Of a DNA stretch of 64,000 nucleotides, positions 22,701-35,800 are shown piece by piece. Below the pieces are notes generated by a model. The model saw only the letters and a list, made by a program, of their open reading frames with translations, was not told the DNA's origin and did no database searches. Source of the stretch: Rhabditoides inermis. Lineage: Eukaryota > Nematoda > Chromadorea > Rhabditida > Rhabditidae. A program made the translations under genes and the position numbers. The stretch lies in contig CAWZYM010000308.1 in NCBI GenBank assembly GCA_963966185.1, forward strand, positions 723,501 through 787,500, written 5' to 3'. Position 1 is the stretch's first letter; each line of letters begins with the position of its first letter.

Positions 22701-25700
22701 GCGCCGGTGATTAGTGATTATGTCGGTGTACTTGTGTGATGTTGACTGATTTGCTTCCAGACTCGCACTCCGGTGTCTTCCATCTCTTCCATTCCTCCTC
22801 CTCCTCCTCCCCCTCCACCGAGCCACACTCCCAAGAAGATCATGGTAGCTGAACAGCAGAATAGAGGTGTGTTTATTTATTTATTTTTTCTTCATTTTCC
22901 CAGCCTTGTTTACTATTCTCATAAGTTAGCTAGCACAGAATGTTTGTAGTAGTGTAACTGTCGTCGTCAACACATTCTCTCATTCTCACTCTCGAAAAAC
23001 CGGGCGTATTCTTTCAAGTTGCATGCGGCTTCACATAAGTAGCGGTTCAAAAACGCATCGTCTGCGTCTCGTGAAAACACACAGTGTCTGTTTTGTTTAC
23101 TCTCTGCCCCTCTCCATTCTGCCCACTCTCTCGCGCCTCTCTGCCGCGCTAATCCGGTCTGGTAAGCTTGTTGTCTCTCTGCCACCCACTCACGCCGGCT
23201 GCCGTGAAGCAGTCAGCGCCAACAACCCACTGATCTACCCTATCTCTGATCTACCCTATCTGTATTGATATAGCATGTCTCCCGGTCAGCCGAGTGAGAG
23301 TGAGTGACGGGTGTCTTTTGACAGTTCCGCGAACGCGTGGGCGTGAGAATAGCGGGAGTCTAGAGGTCTGTGTTTGTGAAGCTCTGAGCCTGACTCATTT
23401 CAAATGAGCGTTCGACTGGCGATCGGTGAGTTCCCTTCACGTGTCCTTTGTGTCACCACTTCCGCTTGAGTAATTGCCTGCAAATTTGCATACCTGCGCG
23501 CGTAGATTAGGTGTAGAGATTATGAAAGTCAGTGTGGCGATGCGATTCCCAGCCACACAGTTGAATGTGCCTACTAGAAGGAGAACCAGTGAGTTGTTGA
23601 ATGTTTAAGCAGTAGATTCCCACAGCTAATCCTTTATGTTACTGTGCAGTTGTGTAGTGTTGAATGTGTTGAACTCTTCTTTTCAGGCAGTGAGCCCAAC
23701 TGGGCTGGAACGAAGCTGGCAGGGCGAGTCATCGACTCCAAGACACCGGCTATCAAGTGAGTGGCATTCCGCAAATCCAGATAATTGGTTATTTTAATGA
23801 TAAAATATGAATTCGTACTCGTATTGACTAAACGTGTTTACCACTGTGTATATGACAGAAGTGAAACGTATCAGTTAATATCTGGAAACGTATCTGCTTT
23901 CAGGTCTATCTGGGAGGAGAACATTCGCAAGGAGGAGATCGAGAGGGTATGTTTCATTTACTGATTAGTATGAGGATAAGGAATTACTATTACAATAACT
24001 TATTTTGTTACACCATGAACTACCACGGAAACGTATATAACGTAAACAAGGGAATAGTGACTTTTTCAAAGTTCACTGCTCAATCAAATGTCATATCCAC
24101 TAAACTTCGTTTTGCAGCAAGAGTCTCTGAAGCAGCAGCGTCCGAAGTCGTATGGCTTCCCGAAATGGCGGTCGACAGATGCTCTCTCCGCCAGCCTCGT
24201 CGCAAGCAACAATGTTGAGGTCGGTCATATTAAAGGAACAGTGGCGACTTATTTCTGCCACAACCTGCCACAACTCCTCATTTTCTTTGAAAAGTACTTA
24301 CGTAAACAGATGAACTTTGTATTGTCCCAATGCAGCAAAAGCACATGCATAAAGCATAAAGCGTTTACAAATACTAACACAAACCTGCACCTCTCTCTCC
24401 TCTCTCTCTCTCTCTTATCTCTCCTATTTGTGTTCACTGGTTAGTATCAACAGAACTTTCCCGAATGCGCAGGTTTGTGTTAGTATTTGTAAACGCTTTA
24501 TGCATGTGCTTTTGCTGCATTGGGATAAGACAAAGTTCATCTGTTTACGCAAGTACTTTTCAAAGAAAATATATGTCCTTTTGTTAAATTTCATAGAAAT
24601 TTTGAATATGTGCTGAATTATGACTATTCATCTGGATTTTATCAAAAACTACTATCTCACTCCCTCTGTTCTCTCCTTCTCTTCGTCCCTTCTCTCTCTT
24701 TCACTGTTCCTTCTCTCTCTCTCTTTAACTGTTCTCTCTCTCACTCTCACTTTCTGCCCTTCTCTCGCTGTCTCTTTATATTTTTTTCTGCTCTTCTATC
24801 AACGTTTACAAATACTAACACAAACTCTCGGCCGTTCTCTCTCTTCTTACTCTCATGTACCACAGATCACACGTTACGTTTCGGATCGCCGTTACGTTTC
24901 ACAAAACGTTTTTCCCCACATATTTTCTCACTACCGTTCGGAGTCGCGCCTACCGGACACGACACCCACACGCTTCCCTCTCGCCTCATGGGTGCGCGAG
25001 ATCGCTCATAACTTCTTTCGGAGAAAAGATACAAAGATGCCCACGACCAATGATCTGTCCTACGGAACGGTGCGAACCTAACTAACATGATTTGGATGAG
25101 TCCACATTGTTGTTAACATGACCTTTGGATATCGCTTCTTGAAAATTCTGGCGCGAGCCCTATCCTAAGACAAAAGAGAGGGCGCTGCGCGCCCTCTCTA
25201 ATTTTCACACGAGCACAACATTTGGCAGTAACCGGAATCGAACCCGCGAAGCTCGGGGGCCACAACGCAGGGCACATGCACTGAGAGCCATGAAGCAAGT
25301 GAAAACGTGTCGTTCATTTGCGCTTATGTCTCCGACCCGAACGTGCAGTATTGAAGCGTAGGCGGGTAATTCAAATTTTCGTCTGCATCCGTGGCAGTGG
25401 CAGATTCGAAAGTAACGCAGAATCGTCGTTCTTTCGCGAAAATTGCAAATGTGTTAGGTTAATATATTTTTATATAATACTCCGAGTCAAAAATGAGTCG
25501 CCACTGTTCCTTTAAAGTCGTGCCACTTTTTATATTGTTTATTTCTTCTGTTGTTCACAAAGCAACCAGATACGTTTCAGATCCCTCAGGACAGCCGAAT
25601 CCCGGAGCATCGCATCAAAAAGATGGTGGAGACCGAGAAGGAAGCAAACACTAACAAGGTGGGGAACATGACATGTGTTTTTTTTCGATGCAGACAAGTC

Positions 25701-27811
25701 AGGTGTTGCAATAACCTGTCTTGATACATGATTCACGCGCTTATGCCCTTATGCGTCTGGTGAATAATTGATGCTCAAAGTTGAAAGACGTAGCTGTTTT
25801 CCCATAGCGACGCCTTTTCACGACTGGGGTCAGAAAACGGCTGCTCAATTGAATTAGATTCTATTCCCTCCCGCCTGCCCGTATTTCCCTCATTGTTTGT
25901 CGCTATTCTCTTTTTGGAACATCGAACAAAGGATTGTACTTTTACAATTTCACGGATTCTCTATAATCCTGAATATATTTACAACCATATTGCGTTAGTG
26001 AATGATCACTCGATACTGCAACTACAAGCGAGAGGAGATGGTGTGCGCTAGAGTGAGTAAAATGCAAATAGTTAGATTGTTTATATAAATTTTAAATAAT
26101 ATATGTGTTTCAGTTGCTGATCCAGCAGCAAGCTGGTCCCCCGAAGCGACTCCACAAAGGAAAGAGTCTCGATTCACTATCTATGCAGGTCAGTCAGCGC
26201 AAATTCAATTGTTGTGTTTTTGGGTGGTGACAGTTCAATTGTTCAATAGATAATATTTATCGCGATATAATATAATAGATCACAGTCATAAGTTATTTAC
26301 AAGAACGCGGGCTTCTCCTCGTTGTGAGTGTGCTCCTCACCCTGCTCCTCCTCCGTCTGCTCCGTCTGCTTTTTTTCCTCCTGCTCCGTCTCCCTCTTCT
26401 CCATCGGCTGCTCCTGCTCCTTCTCCTCGGTCTCAGCAGCGATCTCGACGGTCTCGGCGGCGGGCAGAGCGAGCCTGAGTAATATAATTGCCTACGTATA
26501 TGGCTGAGTATCACTCACTTGTTCTCCTTCTCGATCTTGTCGGCGAGGGCGATCTTCAGGGCCTGGAGGGAGCGGCGCTTGCGGCCTCCGCCGCCGCATC
26601 CACAGCAGCCTAGAGAGGGAGAGGGTCAGAGGGAGGGAGAGAGAGAGGGAGGGAGAGGGAGGGAGAGGGGAGAGAGAGGGAGGGAGAGAGAGAGGGAGGG
26701 AGAGGGAGGGAGAGGGGAGAGAGAGAGGGAGAGAGGGAGTGTGCGTACCGCAGCAGGGTCTGCAGCAGCAGCATGGTCGGCAGCAGCAGCGGCAGCACAC
26801 CACTCGACAGCAACAGCAGCAGCGACAGCATTGACAGCAACACCTGGGAGGGGACGGGGAGGTCAAGGCATTGATTGATACTCAACATGCCAAACAGAAC
26901 CCATTGCCTCGGCAGCTGATTCCACCTTATTCAGAACGACTGGGACCGTTCAGATGAGGCACGGTTGAGGGCAAGCACTACTGATTGTCTCGGCTGCTCG
27001 TGCAACCTTTTTTTGGTGCATCTGTGAAGCGTATGTGGCGCACGGGTATTTTATGAAACAGATGTAATGAGTGTTATTAGTTCTTCCGTAAACTTTGCGC
27101 ATTGTTAAGCAGTGGTGAAACCCAACTGAAGACGAAACATTTTTTTGCCCCAATGTCGTTGGCGTACCTGGGTCTACAGCAGCAGCATCCGCATCCACAC
27201 CCTCCGCCCTGTCTCTTGACTCGCGTTCCAGTGGAGTCCCTCTCGGAGAGTGTGTCGATCTCTGCAGCCTCTCTCTCTCTCTCTCCCTCTCTCTCTCTCC
27301 CTCTCTCTCTCTCTCTTTCTCTCTTTCTCTCCACCTCTCCCTCTTCCATTCACTCACCTGTCCCCATGGGCGCGACTACTGCCAGCTCTGTGTTCTCAGC
27401 CGCCACCGCAGACTCGGCAGGGGCCACTGCTGTGTCGTCTGACAGCTTGATCGGCAAGGCCTACATTTTATTTATTAACTGCTGTACGATTTAGTAATAA
27501 CTATATAGTGAAGGTAACAGTTATGAGTGACTCACACAGGCACACGCCGCCAGCACAGCGAGCACGGCGAGGTTCCGAAGGAAGGCCATTGGATGTCTGT
27601 GGATTGGGTTGATCCGATGTCCGTCCGCCATCCGCCCTCCCTTATATACGCGGAGACGCCCGGCATCCGGACTTCCTGAAATGTGTCATGTCTCCGGGCT
27701 GTGTTTGTGGACGTCTATCGCCCCAGGCAGTCGCCCCCGGGGCAGCCGCGCACTGTTTGTGCGGGAGCCACTGACACGTCCGGGTGCAAGAGAGGGAGAG
27801 GGAGAGGGAGA

Positions 27812-27858
<47 letters not shown>

Positions 27859-29116
27859 AGAGAAAGAGAGAGAGAGGGGGGGAGGGAGAGGGGGGGGAGA
27901 AAGAGAGAGGGAGAGATAGAAAGGGAGAGGGAGATCTTTGAAATCCCTCCACCATCCCTGACTCCAGAAAGCGATCACTCTGATCTCGGATCAGTGAGAC
28001 CTTGTGTGGCATTCAGAATATAATTCAAAGCCTTTCCAGGTTGACCACAAGGAGTGGTTCAACCCGACCCGGATCCGGGATTCGATCAGTCGGGAGAGCA
28101 TAGCAGACATCGGCACGACTAGGGACAGATTCGAGAAGAGGGGTGGGTAGAGAATACTATACTGCAGTAAGTACTCGTATGTATAAGGAACACCTGTCGA
28201 GTGTGTGCTCCCGGAGTGGTCACTCTTTGTAGATGGTGTGGACATGAAGTTGTGAGTTGTGTATGTGATTGTTGTTTGCAGCCCTGTCCCCCGTGGAATC
28301 GACTCTCTCCCGTCAGCAGCACTCGCGCACCCCCACCTTGCAGGTATGCAGTATTGCAGTATGCTATTGTTGTGTAGCATTTATCGAGATTATATCATAT
28401 GCGAATTACATTACTTTCCAGCACTATAATTTACAAGATGTTTGAAACGTACACATATGTACATGTAATAACAACATCTCATTTACTATGTATGCATTTC
28501 ACAATGTGTTTTATAAGCAAAGATTATACACTCGATTCCAAGATTGATGCGGAATCGATGAAATCGTTCATCAACCTTGCATGAAACGTATCGTTGCAGG
28601 CGGTGCACATCTCTCAGCCGCTCCACTCGCATGGCAGCGTGGCAGCCGCGCACAACTACCCTCCCCCACCCCCGCCCCCACTACATCACAACCTTCAACA
28701 ACACGCACACAACAGGCAGGTCAGTGCATCTTTTGTCGAGTATGCTGAATTGTGTTGTGACTGACTAAAGGCTATCTGATTAGTATGTGAACTTTTTAAA
28801 TTCTGAAAGCTGCTGGATAATTGAGTGTGAAACTACCCTTTCGAGATACTAAATTCACGAAACGTATGTTGTATCGAAATACACTAGACTGTACTTCACT
28901 GATGAACATAATAGTCATATTGGTTCGCCACGCAACCATTGAGATATTAGCGCAAAGTGAAACGTATCCAAGATGTGTGTAAACTTTCAGGCCTCGAATG
29001 GCTACACGCTGCCTCCCTCTGCCGACTTTGGCAGCCAGTCACAGCTCAGTCAGCCACCTGTGGGATACGTACAGCCATATGGACACGGATACACACAGGG
29101 ATACGGGTCAGACATA

Positions 29117-29193
<77 letters not shown>

Positions 29194-29832
29194 CCCCTCC
29201 CACTCAGTCAGTTGCAGCCCGTTCACCCCGCAGCACTCCCTGGACTACTCTCCCTCTCTCACCTCCACCTGTCCCTTCACAGAAATGGAACAGATGCTGA
29301 TGATGTGGTGCAGACAGAACGGAGACGTCGTCCAGGGTAAAGTCCTCTTCAATTATTCAGCAACACGCATTGTTGCCAAGAATACTCTGTAACTTTTTGA
29401 CGCAGTGTTAACGCATTTAACGCACTGATTTTGCGTTAACGCATTGAAAATGTGTGGGGGGTGGATGTAACGCAAATTGATGCGTTGGAGTGCGAGAAAG
29501 TGCGTAGTTCATAGTAAACGCGTTGACGCATTGAATATAGCGAGAAATTGCGTTGTTCCAGAAACAACTTTAAACGTTATGCAAATTTTGAGAATCCATT
29601 TTGTATATATTACTATACAATTAAAATCTCTAATAAACAAAACAAACACAACTTTAAATTGAATTTTATTGATTAACAAATTCGATCAATACAAACAAAA
29701 TCAATAACGCATAATCGCTAATCAATAACGCTTAATCCTGCTTGAAAGAGGCGATGGTGTCACGCCGTCGAGTAGCGCTCCTGCTGATCTGCAACACCCA
29801 TCACAGGACACTCTTATCAATACACTCAACTC

Positions 29833-29871
<39 letters not shown>

Positions 29872-32800
29872 ACCCACCAGTGTTCTTACTCTTTCTCCAG
29901 CACTTGTGACACCTTGTCTTCGATCATTGTCGACAGCAACGGAAACTCGCGCCTAAAAAGTACGGGGAATCATCGGGATACAAGATAATCACGAACTAAT
30001 AGTAGACCTACTAAGCGTTCTCACTTTTCCATGACGTCCTCTCCGAAGAGGCAGATGAACTGGTTGAAGGAACACGGCTTCACTTGACCCGGTGGTCGTC
30101 CATCGGCAGCACGCGCCCGCAGTGACGACGCGCCAACTCCGCCAGCACCTAACACATAACCATAAAAACACATAGTTCCGCGGGACGGGTCGATGAGTGA
30201 CAGTTTGCACAAATACAAATAAAATACCTTAGGCTCCGGTAGACGCGACGATAATCCATTACTCGCTCCAAAGCCACTCGAGCGGCTTCACGTACACCTA
30301 CAGCCAACAATTAAGCCGAAAAGTAAATTTTGTAAAGAATATTCACAAAAATCGTTGAATGAAGACTGACCGTGTAGCGGAACGAGTTGTTGGAGTCGTA
30401 CTCGAATCCCACGCCACACGTGGAATTACACTTGGCGTTTTCCTTGCAGGAGTCCTTGCCGGTGGGGACGGGTCTCTAAATGTAGAACTTGTCTCACTTA
30501 AAAAAAACATTTTGTACAACGACATCTTGCAGGCGAATCAGTTTGAAAATTTCCAGGACACAAATAATGAAACATGAGCGAGACACAGTGATGTGCAGAC
30601 GAGAAGAGAAACACAGCACTGGCTGCAGTGTAGTAGTCGTACCTGCGAGTAGTCGTCGTACATGTGTCCGGCGCGTGACTGCAGGTGAATGCCGGCGGCC
30701 GGCATCACCTCGGGATTGCCGGGTGTGACAGTCCGAGTCGCCTCCTGCCGACAACGCACGTTCAGAGTCGGCACCTGAGTGTATTCGCGATAAAACAATT
30801 ATTAAAAACCGATAATGGTACACGAAATATCCTAAATGTACACAAAAAACGTACCTCAAGGAGGAAAACACGACGCGGCGAACTAGCGACGCCCATATCG
30901 TTGTCCTCGAGACAGAATCGAACTGAATGACTTCATTTACAATTAAATAAGTGATATACGTTTCCAAGCATGTACAACAATGAAAAAATAGTACTCACCT
31001 CATCGCTACGCTGTATTCAAAAAAATTCACTGTCAGTTGATTCGCGCACGGCATCACGGCGATTCACAAGTGAATAAACTCGCTAGCTCAAAACAAGCGC
31101 GACCCGCGACGGGGCGGAGCTTAAAATAGAACGGTCTCAAATCGACAAGCATGATCAGCAAAACTCCGCCCACTTTTCGACTCCACCCATGGAGTGGTCT
31201 TACCACGATCCCAGCAGAATCGGATGTGCTTTGTGTTTTGGTAACATGTGCCGCGCGAGACACGCGTTTTTGTAGCGCAGCTCCGCCTACCCACAGATTA
31301 TTAACTGTGAATCGCCGTGGGCATCCTGCAACGGAGAAAGTGTTCGCAGAAAAACGCGATACGAAGTGATGCACGTGCCAACGAAAATTCCACACTAACA
31401 AAGTAAAATACAACAAAGTAAAATACTAACAACAAAACAGTTAGATGAGCGGAACTTCGCTCGGGCGGCGCTGTGAAGGAGTTTTTTTTCTGCTACGCTG
31501 AGTGTTGACGAACAGTCGGTAACCGTAATAAGTTGTGCGTATCGTATTTTGTTCGCAACGTCGTGAATAGACCGCAGTGTTTCGTACATTTTCACGGCAA
31601 TTCACAGTGAACAATGAAAACACGGACTGTCCAGCGCTACAAAAACGCGTGATCTCGCGTCGCGTTTTCGGCGGCAGTTTCAAATTTTCTAAAACAGTCA
31701 AAAGAAGCATGTTAAATATTATCAACTTTCCAGCACATCGACCCGGATCGGGTTTTTGCAATCTTTTCCAGCTTGCATTGTATTGTTTCTGACATGTCAA
31801 TGCGCTTCCAAGAGACATTTTTTCGATAACCTTTTTATATTGTAACGACATCAACAGCGGATAACAACAACAACAATTGAGGACAACAACATACAGAAAG
31901 TGCGTGTTTGAGTATACCCGAAAAAGTTTTGATGAAGACACACTAGAAATCTTGAATGTAGGCTGTCCAACTCCTATTCCATTTTCTTTCCTCCAGACGA
32001 ATACAGCACGTTCTCCTGAACAGAGTACGTGAACAAGTGACGGACAACAAAGACGCAAAGTGAAATCGTGGAAATCAAGAGAGACAAACAGGAGGGAGAG
32101 TACTTACCTTGCTCACAGACCCTCCTACTTCCTCCTGGGTCCCTTGTCGGTCGCCTCGTCCCACTTGCACGTCGCTGAGCTCAGCTCAGACTGGCCTCGA
32201 TCGAATTCCTTAAACAGACGGCGAATAAGTAAAAGTAAAGGGAAAGGGTTCCTAGCCTAGAGTCAAGTAACTTAAACAATACTTAGAAACGAAGAACATT
32301 GTTTGAAAATAAAACAAGGGGGAACTACTCATATCAGGAACGCTCACATATATCTCATTATTTCACACATTTGATAATGAATTTCACCAAATTACATGAA
32401 AATAGTGTTAACAACTCGCCTCATTTTCCCTTCATCGCCTCCATGCAGCCTTCACAGCGCGAGACGATTGTCAGAAATCCTGGATCGATCAAACATGTAT
32501 AGTCAAACTTATAAACAAACTAACTCACATATAATACAATTTTAAAAAAATGCACTCACCACCATGAGTGTTGCTGGCTTCTTGAAGAGAATGCAGTCCA
32601 ATGAAGAGACGGCAAGGGCTTGCCTCCCACATCTTAAAAACGAACATCAAAAAACTAAACATACAATTTCACAAAACAATCAAAATATAAAACAAACAAA
32701 GCAAAAACAAACAAAAAACACTTTTTGAACCACGGGCGGTGCAAAAAAAACTACAGTACTTTTGCCTTGCGCGGCAGGCTTAACCGTTACAGACTCATTT

Positions 32801-35800
32801 ACCTGAAATGGGCGGGGTTACAAGACGTCCGCGCTGAGAAGCTGCACGCTTAACGCGTCTGTTTTACATTTCCACTATTTGCACACTGTGAATTGCCGTG
32901 ATTTTACATTTTAGATTACATTTGAGTACATTTTAGACGATCGTACATTTTGTTTGAGCGGCAAAATGAATTGAACACGTTATTGTCCGGAGTTTACGTT
33001 TCAAACAAAAAAACGAAAACACGCAAAACAAAAAATGGGAAAACAGTAATCAACAACAGCAATCAATAAAATATCACAACGACGTGGTGTGATATATTAG
33101 ACTCTTTTATTTGAAAAGCAGACAGGCAGCTCGCCACCCTTTTTTCGTCAAGCTCACTCACCGGTCGCGCGCAAGCAGCGCAATTTGGATCATAAGAAAT
33201 CAATCCTTGATCGATGTGATTACATGATCCAATACTCATAAATTGTTTGCCACTGCGTATACAATATGCTTGCGCACAGTTTGTGCTCCTGGAGAATTGG
33301 AGAGGACTTTATGTACACGACAATGAAACGTTTTTTATACCAAATATAAGTTTCAGAAATTCGGACTTACTTCGTGATGAGGTACAAATTTGGCACGATT
33401 TGCCAAAAGGCGGGAGAGAGAGGGGGAAAGAGAGAGGGGAGAGAGAGAGGAAGGGGAGAGAGAGAGGAAGGGGAGAGAGAGGGGGGAGAGGGGGAGAGAG
33501 AGAGGGGGAGAGAGAGGGAGGAGAGAGGGGGGAGAGAGAGGGGGAGAGATGGGGAGAGAGAAAAAGAGAGAGATAGGAGAGAGGGAGGGGAGAGAGAGGG
33601 AGAGGGAGAGAGGGAGAGAGAGAATGGGGGAGAGCGGGGGAGAGAATGAGGGAGAGGGGGGAGAGAGGGGAGAGAGAGGGAGAGATAACTTTTGTAGGCA
33701 TAGTTTTGTGTGGCATCAGCTGTTTATTTCATTGAATTGAATTGATTTACTGCCGATATCAAGAATACAACAACGGAAATGAAACACAAAAAGGGTTCAG
33801 TTTGCGTGAAGTATCTGTCGGTGATTCCTTCTTGTCGGGATCCGACGTGAAGAGTTGGTGTGCTTGGTCTCACGCTTAGGTTGACGTCGCGACAGCCATT
33901 GTAGAATGTGTACTCGGCGGGTTCAACTCCGTTCTCCGAGGATTCCTCAAATTCCAAAGCCAGCAACGAACATGTAGCGGGTACCGTTGATCCTGTGATT
34001 CTCCACGTAGACCGGGCTTGGCGGGTGCGACGGGAAAATAAACTGGGGGGACCGACCACTCGGGGGCAAGGGAAGATGATGGAATATTTCATTGCGTAAT
34101 TCTTTTTCCATGAACATGCGAGATGATCACAAATTCTTTTGGTATAACTTTTTTTGATTTTTTTGATCTTTTTATATAAACTTCTTTTGATTTATAACTG
34201 ATAGCGGTTAAAAATACGACAAAATGTGTCGTTTGAATTATAATTTTAAACCTATCTCCTATTTCCGTTGACACAATCACTCGCATTCGTAACGCACTTT
34301 CTCGCACTCCAACGCAACACGGGGTGCGTGATAGTTGCGTGAAAAATGCGTTGTTTGAAATTTGCGTTGACACAATCACTCGCACTCCTAACGCATTTTC
34401 TCGCATTCTAACGCAAAATGGGGTGCGTCAAAATTGCGTAAACGGTGCGTAGTTCAAAATTTGCGTTAACACTGCGTCATTAATTACCAGAGTACAAATG
34501 TTTTGTAGAATGACTAGACTAGATCATCGTTCACTCGTGCTTCAGTACGAGAAATGGCGGGAACTTTAAGGAGAGAGAGGAAGAAGTGAGGCATCCCCCT
34601 TGCAGGCCTGGGCATCCAGATTCCGTCCGAGATCCGCGCGGCGACCGAGGAGCTGCCCTGGAGACGCGTCGAGATGCGGACTGTCGAGGAGGATATGGTA
34701 AGTGTCAAACATTCCCCAATACGTTTCGCTCATATTGTAAAGTCACGATGGGTGCCGGAATGAGTAATATCCCTTGCGTTTCAATTCATTTTAATCATGT
34801 AGAATATTCAAAGCATTAATAATGGTGACTACTTTAGTCTCAGTTCTCTCCCTCTTCTTCCTCTCGACCCGGTCGGTATGTGAAGAGAACGGCCCAGCCA
34901 CAGCAGAGGATGAGACGACACGAACCAGCCAGACAGCCAGAGAACAGAAAGGTATGTTCTCCCTTTCTCCCCCCCTCCATCTCTCCCTCCCCTCACTGTC
35001 CATCTGCAGGACCCTCCCCGCCAGGGTGAGTCCCTCATCGCAGCCGAGATCCGAGCCTCCCGTGAGAGGGAGGAGGAGCTGCGCAGGAGTCGATCCGAGT
35101 TGGGACTGCCCACCCTCGAAGGTGAGTGGGCGGGGCTTTGAGGGGCGGTACTTACCTACAATTCCTTCAGACACGATGCACGCGTGGCGTCGCGGTATGC
35201 GGGCGGGTGGAGTGGGCGCGGCTCAGATGAGGGCAGCCGTCAGCTACGATCAGCTCAGCCAGGTACTCAGGGGTACTGTAGATGAGTTGTCTACTGTAGT
35301 TATCAACAAGTATTGTACAATGTACATGTTATCTGTACGAAACATTTGTCATTCAGATGGATCTTCCTATGCAGAAGACAGTCTCCTCTGAGCACCTCTC
35401 ACAGGATCCCTACTATGACGGGTAAAAGAGAGAAAAACAGCGGATGTTTCCATAACATGCTTCAATGGCTTCGGACACTCGCAAAACGCAGCAATAGATA
35501 TCGATTGATTACAGCACAGCTCGCCGCAACTCACAGGCTTTCAACGGATACAAGCTGCACAACACGGAGGATCAAGATGTGGTGGGTGATGAGATGTTAA
35601 AATGCATATGACTTGCGATCACTCAGATCAGATTCTGTCTCAACACCACAATCACTCCTCCTCAGAATACACTTACAAAGAAAATTTAATGATATCTTTC
35701 TTATACACCCAAATTAGAATAGAACTGTATGATTGCGCAGGTAGCACGTATATATTTCAAATCGATTGCAACACTAGTTTGTTCAGATGATCTACGGTCC

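Larger units (their letters stand above)
29385..34494. mobile_element. 5.1-kb element with long terminal inverted repeats, in an intron
   Basis: The left end (29385 on) reads TACTCTG, then GACGCAGTGTTAACGCA; the complement of the right end (34494 back) reads TACTCTG, then the same 17 bases. Subterminal parts agree too, for example GCGTTGGAGTGCGAGAAAGT at about 29485 and its complement near 34300. Repeated GCGTT/AACGC words fill both ends, and on the right a unit of about 105 bp is present twice (34269-34470). The whole lies in the intron 29337-34605. Inside are a frame-broken gene (29737-30922), four copies of a CACGGCAATTCACAG word between 31.05 and 32.9 kb, a GA tract (33412-33690) and a 122-codon open frame (33724-34092). 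No transposase was recognised, so the superfamily is open. Confidence 0.7.

Noticed and set aside
25174..25199. Rho-independent-like GC hairpin at the element end
   Set aside because: The genome is eukaryotic; the hairpin recurs as the end of a repeat family and is explained by that.
30021..30150. CSFNQFIC motif resembling allatostatin-C peptides (C, FN, C at the same spacing)
   Set aside because: It lies in one of several competing frames of a broken exon, lacks flanking dibasic sites and a signal peptide in the same frame, so chance similarity is more likely.
31441..32058. 205-codon minus-strand open frame
   Set aside because: Codon use and composition are irregular, there is no domain or similarity, and it overlaps repeat words of the TIR element.
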